Positions 18,265-28,362 of a stretch of 64,000 nucleotides of DNA are shown here, piece after piece. Positions within the stretch are counted from its first letter, which is position 1, and each line of letters begins with the position of its first letter. The DNA is from Azoarcus_F sp036734105 (lineage in GTDB: Bacteria; Pseudomonadota; Gammaproteobacteria; Burkholderiales; Rhodocyclaceae): the NCBI GenBank assembly GCA_036734105.1, contig DAIMZH010000004.1, positions 1-64,000 on the forward strand, read 5' to 3'. A program made the translations under genes and the position numbers. The notes below the pieces were generated by a model, which saw nothing but the letters and a program-made list of their open reading frames with translations, did no database searches and had not been told where the DNA came from.

Positions 18265-21200
18265 ATGATGCAAAGCACCGAACTGGACCTTGGTCCACTG
18301 ACCTGGGTCAAGGGCGAGATTGATCAAGCCCTTGCCAAGGCGCTGGCCTGCATAGGCGAAGCCCGGACATCAGGAGAGCCATCAACACAACTCCAGTTCG
18401 CTCAGACGCACGTGCACCAGGTGTGTGGAGCGCTAGCCATCGTCGGGCTTGACGCGGTCGCTCGCTTTGCCACCGCGCTCGAACGACTGCTTGGTGCCAT
18501 GTCCCGAAACGAGCAAACAATCGAGGATACCGAAGCGTTTGCGCTGGCAACACGCGCCATCGCGGCAATTGGAAACTACCTTGAAGACCTGGCGCGCAAC
18601 GAGATCGATCAACCGCTTCGACTTGCGCGGCTGTTTTGCGAAATCGAGAACGCGCGCGGTGTGGAACTTGCAAGCCCGGCTGAGCTGTTCAACGCCGAAA
18701 TCATTCACAGGCCAAATCTGCCGGTTTCTGACATCACCGATGACAAACGTCGCTGGAACGCGGCGCGTCGCGCCCGGGTGCAGTTCGAGAGCGGTCTTCT
18801 GCAGTGGCTCAAGAATCCCGCTGACCCCTCTGGCGCAGACAAAATGGCCAAGGCCAGCGCGCTTGCCTGCGCACTTCAGGGCAATCAGGGCGGTGCCACT
18901 TTTTGGTGGGCCAGTCAGGCGTTCCTGCAGGCGCTGGCTGACCAATCTCTGCCGGCCAATGCGCTGGTTCGACGGGTGTGTACACAACTTGGAAGAGAGT
19001 TGAGGCGCTTTGCCAACGATCACCACGAAAGCGTACCCGAGCACTTGCTCAGAGATGTGCTTTTTTGGGTCAGCCAAGCCCCGGCGACTACTCCCCAGCA
19101 ACAACAGGTTCATAACGCATGGCAACTCGACACCCTTATTGCAGCAACCGGGTCTCAGGTCAGAGAGTCGCCTCTAGCACCACTGGTCAAGGAATTACTG
19201 CAAGACATCGGCGCGGCCAAGGAAGAATGGGACCACTTCAGTGAGGGTCAGGCGGTCGCACTGCCAGCCTTTCAACAAAAACTGGAATCGGCTATCGAGC
19301 ATTGCAGTGAATTGGGACGCCCGACACTAAACACCCTCTTCGCAGCAATAGCCGAAGCCGCCAGAACACTGCGCCTCGACCCGATCAAGTTTGAAAAATC
19401 CATTGGGATTGAGGTTGCGTCGGCACTCCTCCTGAGCGAGATGTGGCTCGACAAGAGCATGTCGGAAAAGGAGTTTCAGGCTCAGGCAAACAACACTGTC
19501 GCACGTCTGCAGGCTATCGCACGCGGTGAGTCTCCTTCGTTGTCCGGTGAGCTACCTGCCAGCAATGTCGTCAGAAAACTCGGAGAACGCCAGGCAAGAG
19601 TTCAGGTCGCCCGTGAGATTCTCAGCAGCCTCGCGCACATCGAACAAACGCTTGACGATTTTTTCCGCGATCAGGGCAAACGAGCGCCGCTTCTCGACCT
19701 TGATGGGCCATTGCGACAGATTCGGGGAGCGCTGTCCTTGCTTGACGACGCTCGCGCCACCGACCTTGTGGAGCAGGCTGCCGAAACCATAGCAATACTG
19801 GCCAGAACAGAAGCACCCGACCCCACGCTATTCGAGCCACTGGCCCATCAACTCTCGGCACTGGGCATGTATGTTGATGCTCTGCAGCATGGTGCCACAA
19901 ACATTCAACGCTTTCTTGGCGGCATTGACTCGGTAGAGCCGGAGGCGGTTGAAATTCAAGCCCCCGCGCAGCTTGAGACAGAACTTCCGTCCGCGACTTC
20001 TCTTCAGCCCTTGGCGGTTAAAGATCCCGAACCCGCGATCGATGCAGTCGCTGAGGCAGACGATGACCTCGACGCCGAACTCCTCGACATATTCATTGAG
20101 GAAGCTGCAGAGGTGGTGGCGACCATTAATGGCGAGCTCCCCAAGCTCCGGACCGACCACGACAGTTTCGAAACACTGACAACGATCCGAAGAGGCTTCC
20201 ATACACTCAAGGGCAGTGGCCGTATGGTTGGGCTCATTGAGCTCAGCGATGCAGCCAAGGAAGTAGAACAGACGCTGAACCTCTGGTTACAACTTGAGCG
20301 CAAAGCGGACAGCGAACTGACCTGGATGGTCTCTGACGCGGCCAACCTGTTTGACGCATGGGTTCAACAGATATCCAGCGGCGGCGCGCATGGTTATGAC
20401 GCGATGACAGTAGTGAAAACTGCCGAGCGACTGCGTCATGTCGAGAGCGACACGCTGACAGACGCCAAAGCATCGCCCGTGGCGCCCTCCTTTACCCTGG
20501 GAGAGGTAGTCACACCCACGCTACAAGATCAGCCAGCCGATATTCAAAGCACGCTGGAAACACCGGAAGCCAGCCCGGAAGCACTCATAGAAGAAGAAGT
20601 CGAAACACTAGACTACGCCGACTTCGAGCTATACGACTTCGATCCTGCGTCCCTCAACGAAGCAGACCTCAAACCAGCAGCATCAACGGCCGATGCCGAC
20701 TCGGTCAAGATTGAAGAGAGCTTTTTGTCGACTGTCATCCAGCTCGACAATCAGATTTTTACTGATGGAGAAGATCCAACACTGCGTATTACTGCGCTGG
20801 ACACACAAGCCTTCGATTTTGAAGAGTATGACTACACACCGCTCCCGCTTGAAACTCCGGAAAAAGCCCCGGATATCGAGCTACCGACTGAAACTGACAT
20901 CAGTGATCTCGATCTGCAGGACGACGATAGCAGCGACGACCAGGCGCTAGAAATTGACCTTGATATCGACCTTGAGACACTGGGGCACGGCGAACCCTCG
21001 CAAACCTGGGAGCGTGATGCCGATAGTCTGGATGGTCCGGAGGCTCAACCCTTTGACTTTGGCGAGCTGTCGCTTGATCTCGACCTCTCTGATGAGGCCG
21101 GAGAGCTTGACGAGCGTGCGATCCGCACAGAACACGAAGCTCTCGACGATCTCGTCCTGGAGCCCACCCAAACACATGCTGACTTTACGCTGGACGACGC

Positions 21201-24200
21201 CAACAACATAGTCACAACTGAAGAAACTGCCTCCGAATCGGCAGCCGAACCAACCGACACAGCCGATGTTTCGGGGGCAACGGCCGAGCCGAACACTGGC
21301 ATGACGTTTACACCCTCTGCCCCGGCGCCCGCCCAGTTGGGTTACGAACCAGACGTCATGACCATCGGTGACGTTGAGGTATCCGCCGGGCTCTTCGGAC
21401 TATTTACCGTTGAAGCAGGGCAGCACCTGGGCTTGCTTGACACCGAGTGCGCAGCGTTTCGCAACAACCCCAACCGAATTCCAAGCGATCAAGCCCATCG
21501 TGCTGCGCACACGCTGGCAGGCATATCGGCAACCACCCGCATTGAGGCCATGCATACACTGGCAAGGGCTCTGGAGCACGCCTTGCAGCGTCTGCGGGAC
21601 CATGACACACCTCCAACCGATAGTGAGCTGTCTGTGCTCAGCCAGAGCGTTGAGACCTTGTCCGCCATGCTCGGACTCGCGAAAACCTTCACCATGCCGT
21701 CTTCGGCGCGCCTTCTGGAGACACAGCTTGAATCAATCGGAAACACCTCCAACTGGCTCGAGACCTCAGACGAAATCACCCCGTTTGAGCCCTTGCTGGA
21801 CAGCATAGATCTGGAACTCGACGAATACCCATCGACTGCCGACATCACACTGGACGACCTTGACGACTCAGTGATGACCGAGTCGCTACCAGACGAACCG
21901 GTGGACACAACACATCACGAGTCAGCCGACACCGTCATGCGCACGGCGATCGAAGACGACACACCGTTCGAGCCGTCTGAACCATCTGAACTGACCACGT
22001 TTGCATCGGCAGCAACAACGCAGGCTGCGCCCGCTCCGGCACCAAAGGCGGATGCTGCAACGGCACTCAAGGACGATCTCGACCCGCAGTTGCTTTCGAT
22101 CTTCCTTGAGGAAGGCGAAGACCTGCTTGGCCAACTCAACACACGTCTGCGTCAATGGCGCACAGAGCCACAAAGCACCGAACTCGGGGTTGCTTGCGCC
22201 CGCCTCCTGCACACCCTCAAGGGCAGCGCACGCATGGCGGGTGCAATGCGTCTTGGCGAGCATATCCATCAGATCGAGTCATGGCTGGAATCGTCGCGGC
22301 AAGGCAATGCCGACACGGCGGTGTTGTGCGACGAACTCGAAGCAAGCCTCGATATCGCCGCTCAGCAAATTGCCGGACTCAGCTCGCCCACTCCTCCTGA
22401 AACGGAATCCGGGCAAACCTCAGAGCCCGGCACTGCCAGTGCACCACAAGACACCGCAGCGGAAACACAAGATGCCATGACTGCGGGTCTTGCAGTGCTG
22501 CGTATCCGCGCTGACAAGGTCGACAACTTCGTCAACCAGGCAGGTGAAATCGGTATTGCCCGAACCCGGATCGAAGGCGAGATGCGCACGATTCGTAGCT
22601 CTTTGCTTGACCTCACTGAAAACGTGATTCGTTTGCGCAACCAGTTGCGCGAGGTCGAGCTACAGGCCGAAACCCAGATGCAGTCCCGGATTGCCCAGGC
22701 GGAATCAGCACACTCGGAGTTCGATCCACTCGAAATGGACCGCTACACTCGCCTGCAGGAACTCACCCGGATGATGGCCGAAAGTGTGGGTGACGTCACC
22801 ACCGTGCAACACACGCTGCTGCGCAACCTTGACGGTGCCGAAATTGCACTTCACAGCCAGGCCCGGATGGCACGCGAACTGCAACAGTCCTTGATGCAGG
22901 TGCGCATGGTTCCGTTCGACAGCATCGCCGACCGCCTCCATCGCATTGTTCGGCAGAGTGCCAAGGATCTGGGCAAACGTGCCAACCTCGACCTCAGAGG
23001 AGGCCGAATCGAAATCGACCGTGGCGTGCTGGAGACCATGGTGGCGCCGTTGGAACACCTGCTGCGCAATGCGGTAGCGCACGGCATCGAGTCGCCTGAC
23101 CAAAGGCAAGTCATGGGCAAGAGCCCAATTGGTCAGATCACGCTCGCGATGCGTCAGGAGGGCAACGAAGTGGGCATTACCCTTTCTGACGATGGTGCCG
23201 GGCTGAACCTCGACCGCATCGCCGAACGTGCCCTCGCCCAAGGCTTGCTGTCAAGCGACGAGGCCAAAGACCCGAGCAAGCTGGCCAACATGATCTTTGT
23301 GCCAGGCTTCACCACCGCTGGCGCACTGTCTGCAGTCTCAGGGCGTGGCATTGGCATGGACGTGGTGAAAGCCGACACCGCCTCGGTGGGCGGACGCGTC
23401 GACGTCAGTAGCCAGCCCGGCTCCGGCACCGAATTCCGTATCAACCTGCCTCTCACCCTGGCGGCAACTCAAGCCCTGCTGGTGCGCGCTGCCGGAACCC
23501 GGCATGCTATCCCATCCAACCTCATCGCGCAGGTCATGGAGATCAAGGCGGATGTGCTTGAGCGCGTCATTCGCGACGGTGGCGTCATGTGGCAGGACAC
23601 TTTTTACCCTTACACTTACCTGCCATGGCTCATCGACGAAACCGACGCTCGGCCGGAGGCAACCAGGCTGGTCTGGTTGCTGTTGCTTCGGTCGGGAGAC
23701 AGAACCATCGCACTGCATGTCGATAGTCTGCACGGTAATCAGGAAGTCGTCGTCAAGAACGCAGGCCCACAACTCATGCGGATTGTTGGCGTCTCTGGCG
23801 TGACACTGCTCGCTGACGGCGAGATCGTGCTCATCCTGAACCCGATTGCGCTGTCACGTCGCCCGCAAGTAAACCTGACAGGCACACCGCGTGCTGTCAG
23901 CGCCGACACGCCATCGGTTCCAACGCCAGCGGTCAAAGCGGTGCCAACCGTTCTGGTTGTGGATGACTCGCTCACCGTGCGCAAGATCGCCGGGCGTCTG
24001 CTCGAGCGCGAGGGCTACCGTGTCATCAGCGCAAAGGACGGCGTTGATGCCCTGGAGCATCTCCTTGAAGAGGTGCCGGACGTCATCCTGTCGGACATCG
24101 AAATGCCACGTATGGATGGTTTCGAGTTGCTGCGAAACATTCGGGCGGACGAAAGAACAGCCAGCACCCCGGTGATCATGATCACCTCACGGTTGGCCGA

Positions 24201-24312
24201 CAAGCATCGTGAATATGCGATGAGCCTGGGAGCATCGCACTATCTGGGCAAGCCCTACGACGAAGACGAATTGCTCGGCCTGCTTGCCGGCATGACCGGA
24301 AGAGCACACTAG
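18265..24312 (+). CDS. chpA: hybrid chemotaxis histidine kinase ChpA/PilL
   Basis: A 2015-aa CheA-type kinase for the pilus chemosensory system. Hpt-like helical bundles with phosphorylatable His occur near residues 51 (HVHQVCGALAIVG), 645 (GFHTLKGSGRMVG), 1080 (AHTLAGISATT) and 1314 (LLHTLKGSARMAG). An acidic low-complexity linker covers about residues 740-1020. Then come the dimerisation helices, HATPase motifs (LRNAVAHGIESP about 1598, DDGAGL about 1642, GRGIGMDVV about 1693), a CheW domain (about 1726-1870) and a C-terminal receiver (DVILSDIEMPRMDG, Asp about 1941). Pseudomonas ChpA is larger, with more Hpt domains. It begins 26 bases after pilJ and ends the operon. Confidence 0.94.
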   Translation: MMQSTELDLGPLTWVKGEIDQALAKALACIGEARTSGEPSTQLQFAQTHVHQVCGALAIVGLDAVARFATALERLLGAMSRNEQTIEDTEAFALATRAIAAIGNYLEDLARNEIDQPLRLARLFCEIENARGVELASPAELFNAEIIHRPNLPVSDITDDKRRWNAARRARVQFESGLLQWLKNPADPSGADKMAKASALACALQGNQGGATFWWASQAFLQALADQSLPANALVRRVCTQLGRELRRFANDHHESVPEHLLRDVLFWVSQAPATTPQQQQVHNAWQLDTLIAATGSQVRESPLAPLVKELLQDIGAAKEEWDHFSEGQAVALPAFQQKLESAIEHCSELGRPTLNTLFAAIAEAARTLRLDPIKFEKSIGIEVASALLLSEMWLDKSMSEKEFQAQANNTVARLQAIARGESPSLSGELPASNVVRKLGERQARVQVAREILSSLAHIEQTLDDFFRDQGKRAPLLDLDGPLRQIRGALSLLDDARATDLVEQAAETIAILARTEAPDPTLFEPLAHQLSALGMYVDALQHGATNIQRFLGGIDSVEPEAVEIQAPAQLETELPSATSLQPLAVKDPEPAIDAVAEADDDLDAELLDIFIEEAAEVVATINGELPKLRTDHDSFETLTTIRRGFHTLKGSGRMVGLIELSDAAKEVEQTLNLWLQLERKADSELTWMVSDAANLFDAWVQQISSGGAHGYDAMTVVKTAERLRHVESDTLTDAKASPVAPSFTLGEVVTPTLQDQPADIQSTLETPEASPEALIEEEVETLDYADFELYDFDPASLNEADLKPAASTADADSVKIEESFLSTVIQLDNQIFTDGEDPTLRITALDTQAFDFEEYDYTPLPLETPEKAPDIELPTETDISDLDLQDDDSSDDQALEIDLDIDLETLGHGEPSQTWERDADSLDGPEAQPFDFGELSLDLDLSDEAGELDERAIRTEHEALDDLVLEPTQTHADFTLDDANNIVTTEETASESAAEPTDTADVSGATAEPNTGMTFTPSAPAPAQLGYEPDVMTIGDVEVSAGLFGLFTVEAGQHLGLLDTECAAFRNNPNRIPSDQAHRAAHTLAGISATTRIEAMHTLARALEHALQRLRDHDTPPTDSELSVLSQSVETLSAMLGLAKTFTMPSSARLLETQLESIGNTSNWLETSDEITPFEPLLDSIDLELDEYPSTADITLDDLDDSVMTESLPDEPVDTTHHESADTVMRTAIEDDTPFEPSEPSELTTFASAATTQAAPAPAPKADAATALKDDLDPQLLSIFLEEGEDLLGQLNTRLRQWRTEPQSTELGVACARLLHTLKGSARMAGAMRLGEHIHQIESWLESSRQGNADTAVLCDELEASLDIAAQQIAGLSSPTPPETESGQTSEPGTASAPQDTAAETQDAMTAGLAVLRIRADKVDNFVNQAGEIGIARTRIEGEMRTIRSSLLDLTENVIRLRNQLREVELQAETQMQSRIAQAESAHSEFDPLEMDRYTRLQELTRMMAESVGDVTTVQHTLLRNLDGAEIALHSQARMARELQQSLMQVRMVPFDSIADRLHRIVRQSAKDLGKRANLDLRGGRIEIDRGVLETMVAPLEHLLRNAVAHGIESPDQRQVMGKSPIGQITLAMRQEGNEVGITLSDDGAGLNLDRIAERALAQGLLSSDEAKDPSKLANMIFVPGFTTAGALSAVSGRGIGMDVVKADTASVGGRVDVSSQPGSGTEFRINLPLTLAATQALLVRAAGTRHAIPSNLIAQVMEIKADVLERVIRDGGVMWQDTFYPYTYLPWLIDETDARPEATRLVWLLLLRSGDRTIALHVDSLHGNQEVVVKNAGPQLMRIVGVSGVTLLADGEIVLILNPIALSRRPQVNLTGTPRAVSADTPSVPTPAVKAVPTVLVVDDSLTVRKIAGRLLEREGYRVISAKDGVDALEHLLEEVPDVILSDIEMPRMDGFELLRNIRADERTASTPVIMITSRLADKHREYAMSLGASHYLGKPYDEDELLGLLAGMTGRAH

Positions 24313-24324
24313 CCGTTGGGTCTG

Positions 24325-25770
24325 CTAGCCCTGTTGTTTGGTCACCGCGAAGCGCGCCAGAGTGCGCTCGCGGGCCAGCGCGTGATCTACAACCGGAGTC
24401 GGATAGTCCCGTCCGATTTCCACCCGACAGGCCTTCTGGTCAATCGGCCCCATTTTCCAGGGTGCATGAATGAATCGATCGGGCACTTTTTCGAGTTCAG
24501 GCAGATAGCGTCGAATAAAGCGGCCATCAGGGTCAAAACGCTCCGATTGCGTCACCGGGTTGAAGATGCGAAACCATGGCTGCGCATCGCATCCGGTTGA
24601 CGCGGCCCACTGCCAGCCGCCGTTGTTTGCGGCGAGGTCAAAGTCGATCAGCCACTCGGCGAAATGGCGTTCGCCAAGCCGCCAGTCGACACCCAGATCC
24701 TTGGTCAGAAACGACGCCGTGATCATGCGCAGCCGGTTGTGCATGTAGCCGCTGCTGTGCAACTGACGCATGGCGGCGTCGACCAAGGGGTATCCGGTGC
24801 GCGCCTCACACCAGGCGCTGAACAGGTCGTGTGAATCGTCCCAACGAACCCTGTCGAACTCTGGCCGGAAGTTTTCGCTGACCACGCGCGGGTGATGCCA
24901 CAGAATCATGTGATAGAAGTCGCGCCAGACAAGCTCATTCAGCCATGTTTGTGCGCCCTCCCCGCCCCGGCTCCAGGCCAGTGCAGCCAACTCACGAATC
25001 GACACTGTGCCGAAGCGCAGGTGCGCAGAGAGATAGGACACGCCACGTCTGGCAGGGAAGTCGCGCGCGGTCTTGTAGGCGTCAATACGATCCGAAAACG
25101 CATCAACCAGACGGCGGCCGCCAGACATGCCGCAAGGCAGGGCGATGCTATCCAGATCAGTCTTTTCAAAACCCAGCTCGGCAAGCTCGGGAACCCGCTC
25201 TCCGTCGGGCTTGCGAGCCAGCCCCGCGGCAAGAGGGGTGACAGCGTGCTGGCTCAATTCAGCGCTGCTCAACTGCCGCATCCAAGCGTTTCGATACGGC
25301 GTGAAGACGCTGAATGGTGTGCGGGTTCGCGTCAACACCTCGTCACGCTCAAAGATCACGCAGTCCTTGAAGTCTTCAAAGGCTAAACCTACGGTGCCCA
25401 GCCCTTGCGCAACCCGCGCATCGCGTTCAATGGCATAAGGATCGTAGTCACGATTGACCAACACCGTCGACACCCCGAGCAGCGCCGCCAGTTTGGGAAT
25501 CTCCTCATCCGGTCGGCCGTGGCGCACAATCAATCCGGCCCCCGCTCCGCCAGCCTCGCGCGACAAAGCATCAAGAGCCTCATCCAACTCCCGCACAGCG
25601 CGGTGAATGAACTCGACCCGCCTGTCGGCCCTTGTTGGCAGTGCATCGAGAATGCTGGTGTCGAAAACGAAAACGCAATAGACGTGGTCAAAGCGTTTCA
25701 GAGCTTGATGCAAGGCTGCGTGATCGAAGCTGCGCAAGTCGCGCCTGAACCAGACAAGAGCTGAGGACAT
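24325..25770 (-). CDS. phrB: deoxyribodipyrimidine photolyase
   Basis: Light-driven repair of cyclobutane pyrimidine dimers, 481 aa. N-terminal alpha/beta antenna domain begins with ALVWFRRDLRSFDHAALHQAL; the C-terminal FAD domain has SYLSAHLRFGTVS, ELVWRDFYHMILWHHP, the FAD-contact stretch NRLRMITASFLTKDL and WQWAASTGCDAQPWFRIFNP. Start ATG 25770 has GGAAG upstream; an extra 17 residues from 25821 lack family similarity. Converges on chpA with a gap of only 12 bases. Confidence 0.94.
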   Translation of the reverse strand: MSSALVWFRRDLRSFDHAALHQALKRFDHVYCVFVFDTSILDALPTRADRRVEFIHRAVRELDEALDALSREAGGAGAGLIVRHGRPDEEIPKLAALLGVSTVLVNRDYDPYAIERDARVAQGLGTVGLAFEDFKDCVIFERDEVLTRTRTPFSVFTPYRNAWMRQLSSAELSQHAVTPLAAGLARKPDGERVPELAELGFEKTDLDSIALPCGMSGGRRLVDAFSDRIDAYKTARDFPARRGVSYLSAHLRFGTVSIRELAALAWSRGGEGAQTWLNELVWRDFYHMILWHHPRVVSENFRPEFDRVRWDDSHDLFSAWCEARTGYPLVDAAMRQLHSSGYMHNRLRMITASFLTKDLGVDWRLGERHFAEWLIDFDLAANNGGWQWAASTGCDAQPWFRIFNPVTQSERFDPDGRFIRRYLPELEKVPDRFIHAPWKMGPIDQKACRVEIGRDYPTPVVDHALARERTLARFAVTKQQG

Positions 25771-25869
25771 ACTGACTTCCATTAACGATTGCGTTGAAGG
25801 TTTGGGTAGATCGCTCAACAACGTTCAGGTTCCTCTGCATCACCCGGATTGAAAGCGTAAAATAACAGA

Positions 25870-26436
25870 ATGACTTCAATGATCGCCAATCTCACTCATC
25901 ACCTGCTGGTGGCCATGCCTGCCATGGCCGACCCTCATTTTTCCCGAACTGTCACCTACATCGCCGAACACAATGAACAAGGCGCGCTAGGGGTCATCAT
26001 CAACAGGCCGATCAAGCTCAAGCTGGGCAAGCTGTTTGAGCGCGTGGACCTGGCGCTCGACAACCTCGAGCTCGCGGCGCAACCGGTCTTTTTTGGCGGG
26101 CCGGTGCAGACTGATCGTGGTTTTGTACTGCACAGCCCGGTGGGCGACTGGCACTCAACCCTGCGCGTCAATGACGACATCGCGCTGACCAGCTCGCGTG
26201 ACATCCTGCAATCCCTCGCCTCCGGTGGCGAACCGTCCCGGATGATTGTGGCGCTGGGCTATGCCGGCTGGGCTGCCGGCCAGCTAGAACAGGAGCTGAT
26301 CGACAATGCCTGGCTCACGGTGCCCGCCGACATGAGCATTGTCTTCGACACTCCACCCGAAAGCCGCTTTGTCGCGGCCATGCAAAAGCTGGGGATTGAC
26401 CCCACTCACCTCAGCGAGACCGCCGGGCATGCCTGA
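25870..26436 (+). CDS. YqgE/AlgH family protein (UPF0301)
   Basis: A 188-aa cytosolic protein of the DUF179 family, function not settled. Recognised by HHLLVAMPAMADPHFSRTVTYIAEHNEQGALGVIINRP, PVFFGGPVQTDRGFVLH and MIVALGYAGWAAGQLEQEL. It begins the yqgE-ruvX-pyrR-pyrB-pyrC' row, an order shared with many gammaproteobacteria and betaproteobacteria. It overlaps ruvX by 8 bases. Confidence 0.92.
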   Translation: MTSMIANLTHHLLVAMPAMADPHFSRTVTYIAEHNEQGALGVIINRPIKLKLGKLFERVDLALDNLELAAQPVFFGGPVQTDRGFVLHSPVGDWHSTLRVNDDIALTSSRDILQSLASGGEPSRMIVALGYAGWAAGQLEQELIDNAWLTVPADMSIVFDTPPESRFVAAMQKLGIDPTHLSETAGHA

Positions 26437-26887
26437 GCAAGTTGTTCTACCTGCTGCGGCGCTTCCGGCACGCGGTTCGTTGCTGGCCTTTGACTTCGGT
26501 CTGGCGCGCACCGGCGTTGCCGTAGGCGAACTGGAAACCGGCCACGCGGCAGCGCTGCAGACCATTCACGCAGACACCAGCAACGCACGTTTTACTGCCG
26601 TGAGTCGATTTGTCGAAGAATGGCAGCCAATCGGTTTTGTAGTCGGAGTACCGCTCTCGCCGGACGGCTCCGAGCAGGCGATGACGGCACGCTGCCGCCG
26701 TTTTGCCAACCAGTTGCGCGGGCGGTATCGCCTGCCGGTGTGGGAATGTGACGAACGATACAGCTCGACCGAAGCCGACGACAGGCTGCAGGCCGGTGGA
26801 CGCAAAATCTGGCAGCAGCGTAAGCAACACCTTGACTCCGTGGCTGCCCAACTCATTCTGCAAACCTTTCTGGACTCGCGATCATGA
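26429..26887 (+). CDS. ruvX: RuvX/YqgF-family putative Holliday junction resolvase
   Basis: An RNase H-fold nuclease of 152 aa, linked in E. coli to 16S rRNA 5'-end processing. Motifs: LLAFDFGLARTGVAVG (first catalytic Asp), IGFVVGVPLSPDGSEQ, VWECDERYSSTEAD and the terminal HLDSVAAQLILQTFLD (last Asp). ATG 26429 lies inside the end of yqgE; the longer upstream frame is a shadow of that gene. The stop overlaps pyrR by 4 bases. Confidence 0.92.
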   Translation: MPEQVVLPAAALPARGSLLAFDFGLARTGVAVGELETGHAAALQTIHADTSNARFTAVSRFVEEWQPIGFVVGVPLSPDGSEQAMTARCRRFANQLRGRYRLPVWECDERYSSTEADDRLQAGGRKIWQQRKQHLDSVAAQLILQTFLDSRS

Positions 26888-27384
26888 CGCCACTCGATGC
26901 CGAAACACTCTGCGCTGAGCTCATCACGCAGATGCGGCCGCACATCACACCGGACACTGCGCTGGTGGGAATCCACACCGGTGGGGTGTGGCTAGCACAA
27001 CGACTTCATCAGGCACTGGGCATCAGCCAGCCGCTTGGCAGCATCGACATCTCCTACTATCGCGACGACTACGGCACGCGCAACAAGCTCGGCCAGGCAA
27101 AGCGCAGCGACATTCCGTTCAACGTGGATGATGCGCACATCGTCATTGTGGATGATGTGCTGTTTACCGGACGCACCACGCGGGCGGCGCTCAACGAGCT
27201 CTTCGATTATGGCCGCCCCTCACGCGTGGACCTGGCAGTGCTGGTCGACCGTGGCGAACGCGAACTGCCAGTCGCGCCGCGCTTTTGTGCGCACACCCTG
27301 ACCTCCCCGCTGCCGACCGGCAACCGGCTGGAGCTCGAAACCACGGATGACGGCCACCTTCACCTGAGGCTGATTGATGCGTAA
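26884..27384 (+). CDS. pyrR: bifunctional pyr operon regulator/uracil phosphoribosyltransferase PyrR
   Basis: A PRPP-binding protein of 166 aa. The PRPP loop VIVDDVLFTGRTTRAAL is intact, and TDEALVGI-type (ALVGIHTGGVWLAQRL) and SIDISYYRDDYG segments are typical. In Gram-positives PyrR attenuates pyr mRNA; in proteobacteria the regulatory role is less certain, and I see no anti-terminator leader upstream. It overlaps pyrB by 8 bases. Confidence 0.92.
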   Translation: MTPLDAETLCAELITQMRPHITPDTALVGIHTGGVWLAQRLHQALGISQPLGSIDISYYRDDYGTRNKLGQAKRSDIPFNVDDAHIVIVDDVLFTGRTTRAALNELFDYGRPSRVDLAVLVDRGERELPVAPRFCAHTLTSPLPTGNRLELETTDDGHLHLRLIDA

Positions 27385-28333
27385 CCCACAACTGAACAAA
27401 AACGGCGAACTACAACACCTGTTGACCCTGGATGGTTTGCCGCGCGACATCCTCACCCGTATCCTCGACACCGCTGCGCCTTTCACCGAAGTGGCAGAGC
27501 GCGAAGTCAAGAAGCTTCCGATACTGCGTGGCAAGAGTATCTTCAACGTATTCTTCGAGAACTCCACGCGTACCCGAACCACCTTTGAGATCGCCGCCAA
27601 GCGCCTGTCTGCCGACGTGGTCAACCTCAACGTGTCTACCAGCTCAACCGCCAAGGGCGAGAGCCTGCTCGACACCGTAGACAACCTGTGCGCCATGCAG
27701 GCCGACATGTTTGTGGTGCGCCATGCAGCCAGCGGTGCGCCATTCCTCATCGCACAACACCTCGCCGCGAATGGTCGTCATGACATTCATGTCATCAACG
27801 CTGGCGACGGTCGTCACGCCCACCCAACGCAGGGCCTGCTCGACATGTACACCATTCGCCACTTCAAGGGCGACTTCTCCCAACTCACCGTCGCCATCGT
27901 CGGCGATGTGCTGCACTCGCGCGTGGCCCGCTCGCAGATCTGCGCACTGACCACATTGGGGGTACCGGAGGTGCGCGTGATCGGACCCAAAACGCTACTG
28001 CCCACCGATCTTGACAAGATGGGGGTGCGGGTCTTTCACGACATGCACGAGGGTTTGCGTGACGTTGATGTGGTGATGATGTTGCGCCTGCAAAACGAGC
28101 GCATGAACGGTGCCCTGCTGCCAACCCCGCAAGAGTTCTCCAAAGTGTGGGGGCTCACCACCGAAAAGCTCGCACTCGCCAAATCCGACGCCATCGTCAT
28201 GCACCCTGGCCCGATGAATCGCGGCGTCGAGATCGACTCCGCAGTGGCCGATGGTGCCCAGGCAGTCATCCTGCCTCAGGTCACCTTTGGCATCGCCGTG
28301 CGCATGGCAGTCATGAGCATGCTTGCGGCCTGA
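27377..28333 (+). CDS. pyrB: aspartate carbamoyltransferase catalytic subunit
   Basis: Makes carbamoyl-aspartate, the committed pyrimidine step. 318 aa with the carbamoyl-phosphate motif FENSTRTRTTFEIAAKRL, HPTQGLLDMYTI and MHPGPMNRGVEID. It belongs to the Pseudomonas-type class, in which PyrB pairs with an inactive dihydroorotase-like chain, and that partner follows 29 bases later. There is no pyrI. Confidence 0.95.
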   Translation: MRNPQLNKNGELQHLLTLDGLPRDILTRILDTAAPFTEVAEREVKKLPILRGKSIFNVFFENSTRTRTTFEIAAKRLSADVVNLNVSTSSTAKGESLLDTVDNLCAMQADMFVVRHAASGAPFLIAQHLAANGRHDIHVINAGDGRHAHPTQGLLDMYTIRHFKGDFSQLTVAIVGDVLHSRVARSQICALTTLGVPEVRVIGPKTLLPTDLDKMGVRVFHDMHEGLRDVDVVMMLRLQNERMNGALLPTPQEFSKVWGLTTEKLALAKSDAIVMHPGPMNRGVEIDSAVADGAQAVILPQVTFGIAVRMAVMSMLAA

Positions 28334-28362
28334 GCGCCGGGTCACCACCAGAGTCAGACACT

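Noticed and set aside
24383..24410. Further copy of the dispersed element in phrB
   Set aside because: CAACCGGAGTCGGATAGTCCC resembles the core, but it encodes the conserved photolyase segment GRDYPTPVVDH and lacks the hairpin.
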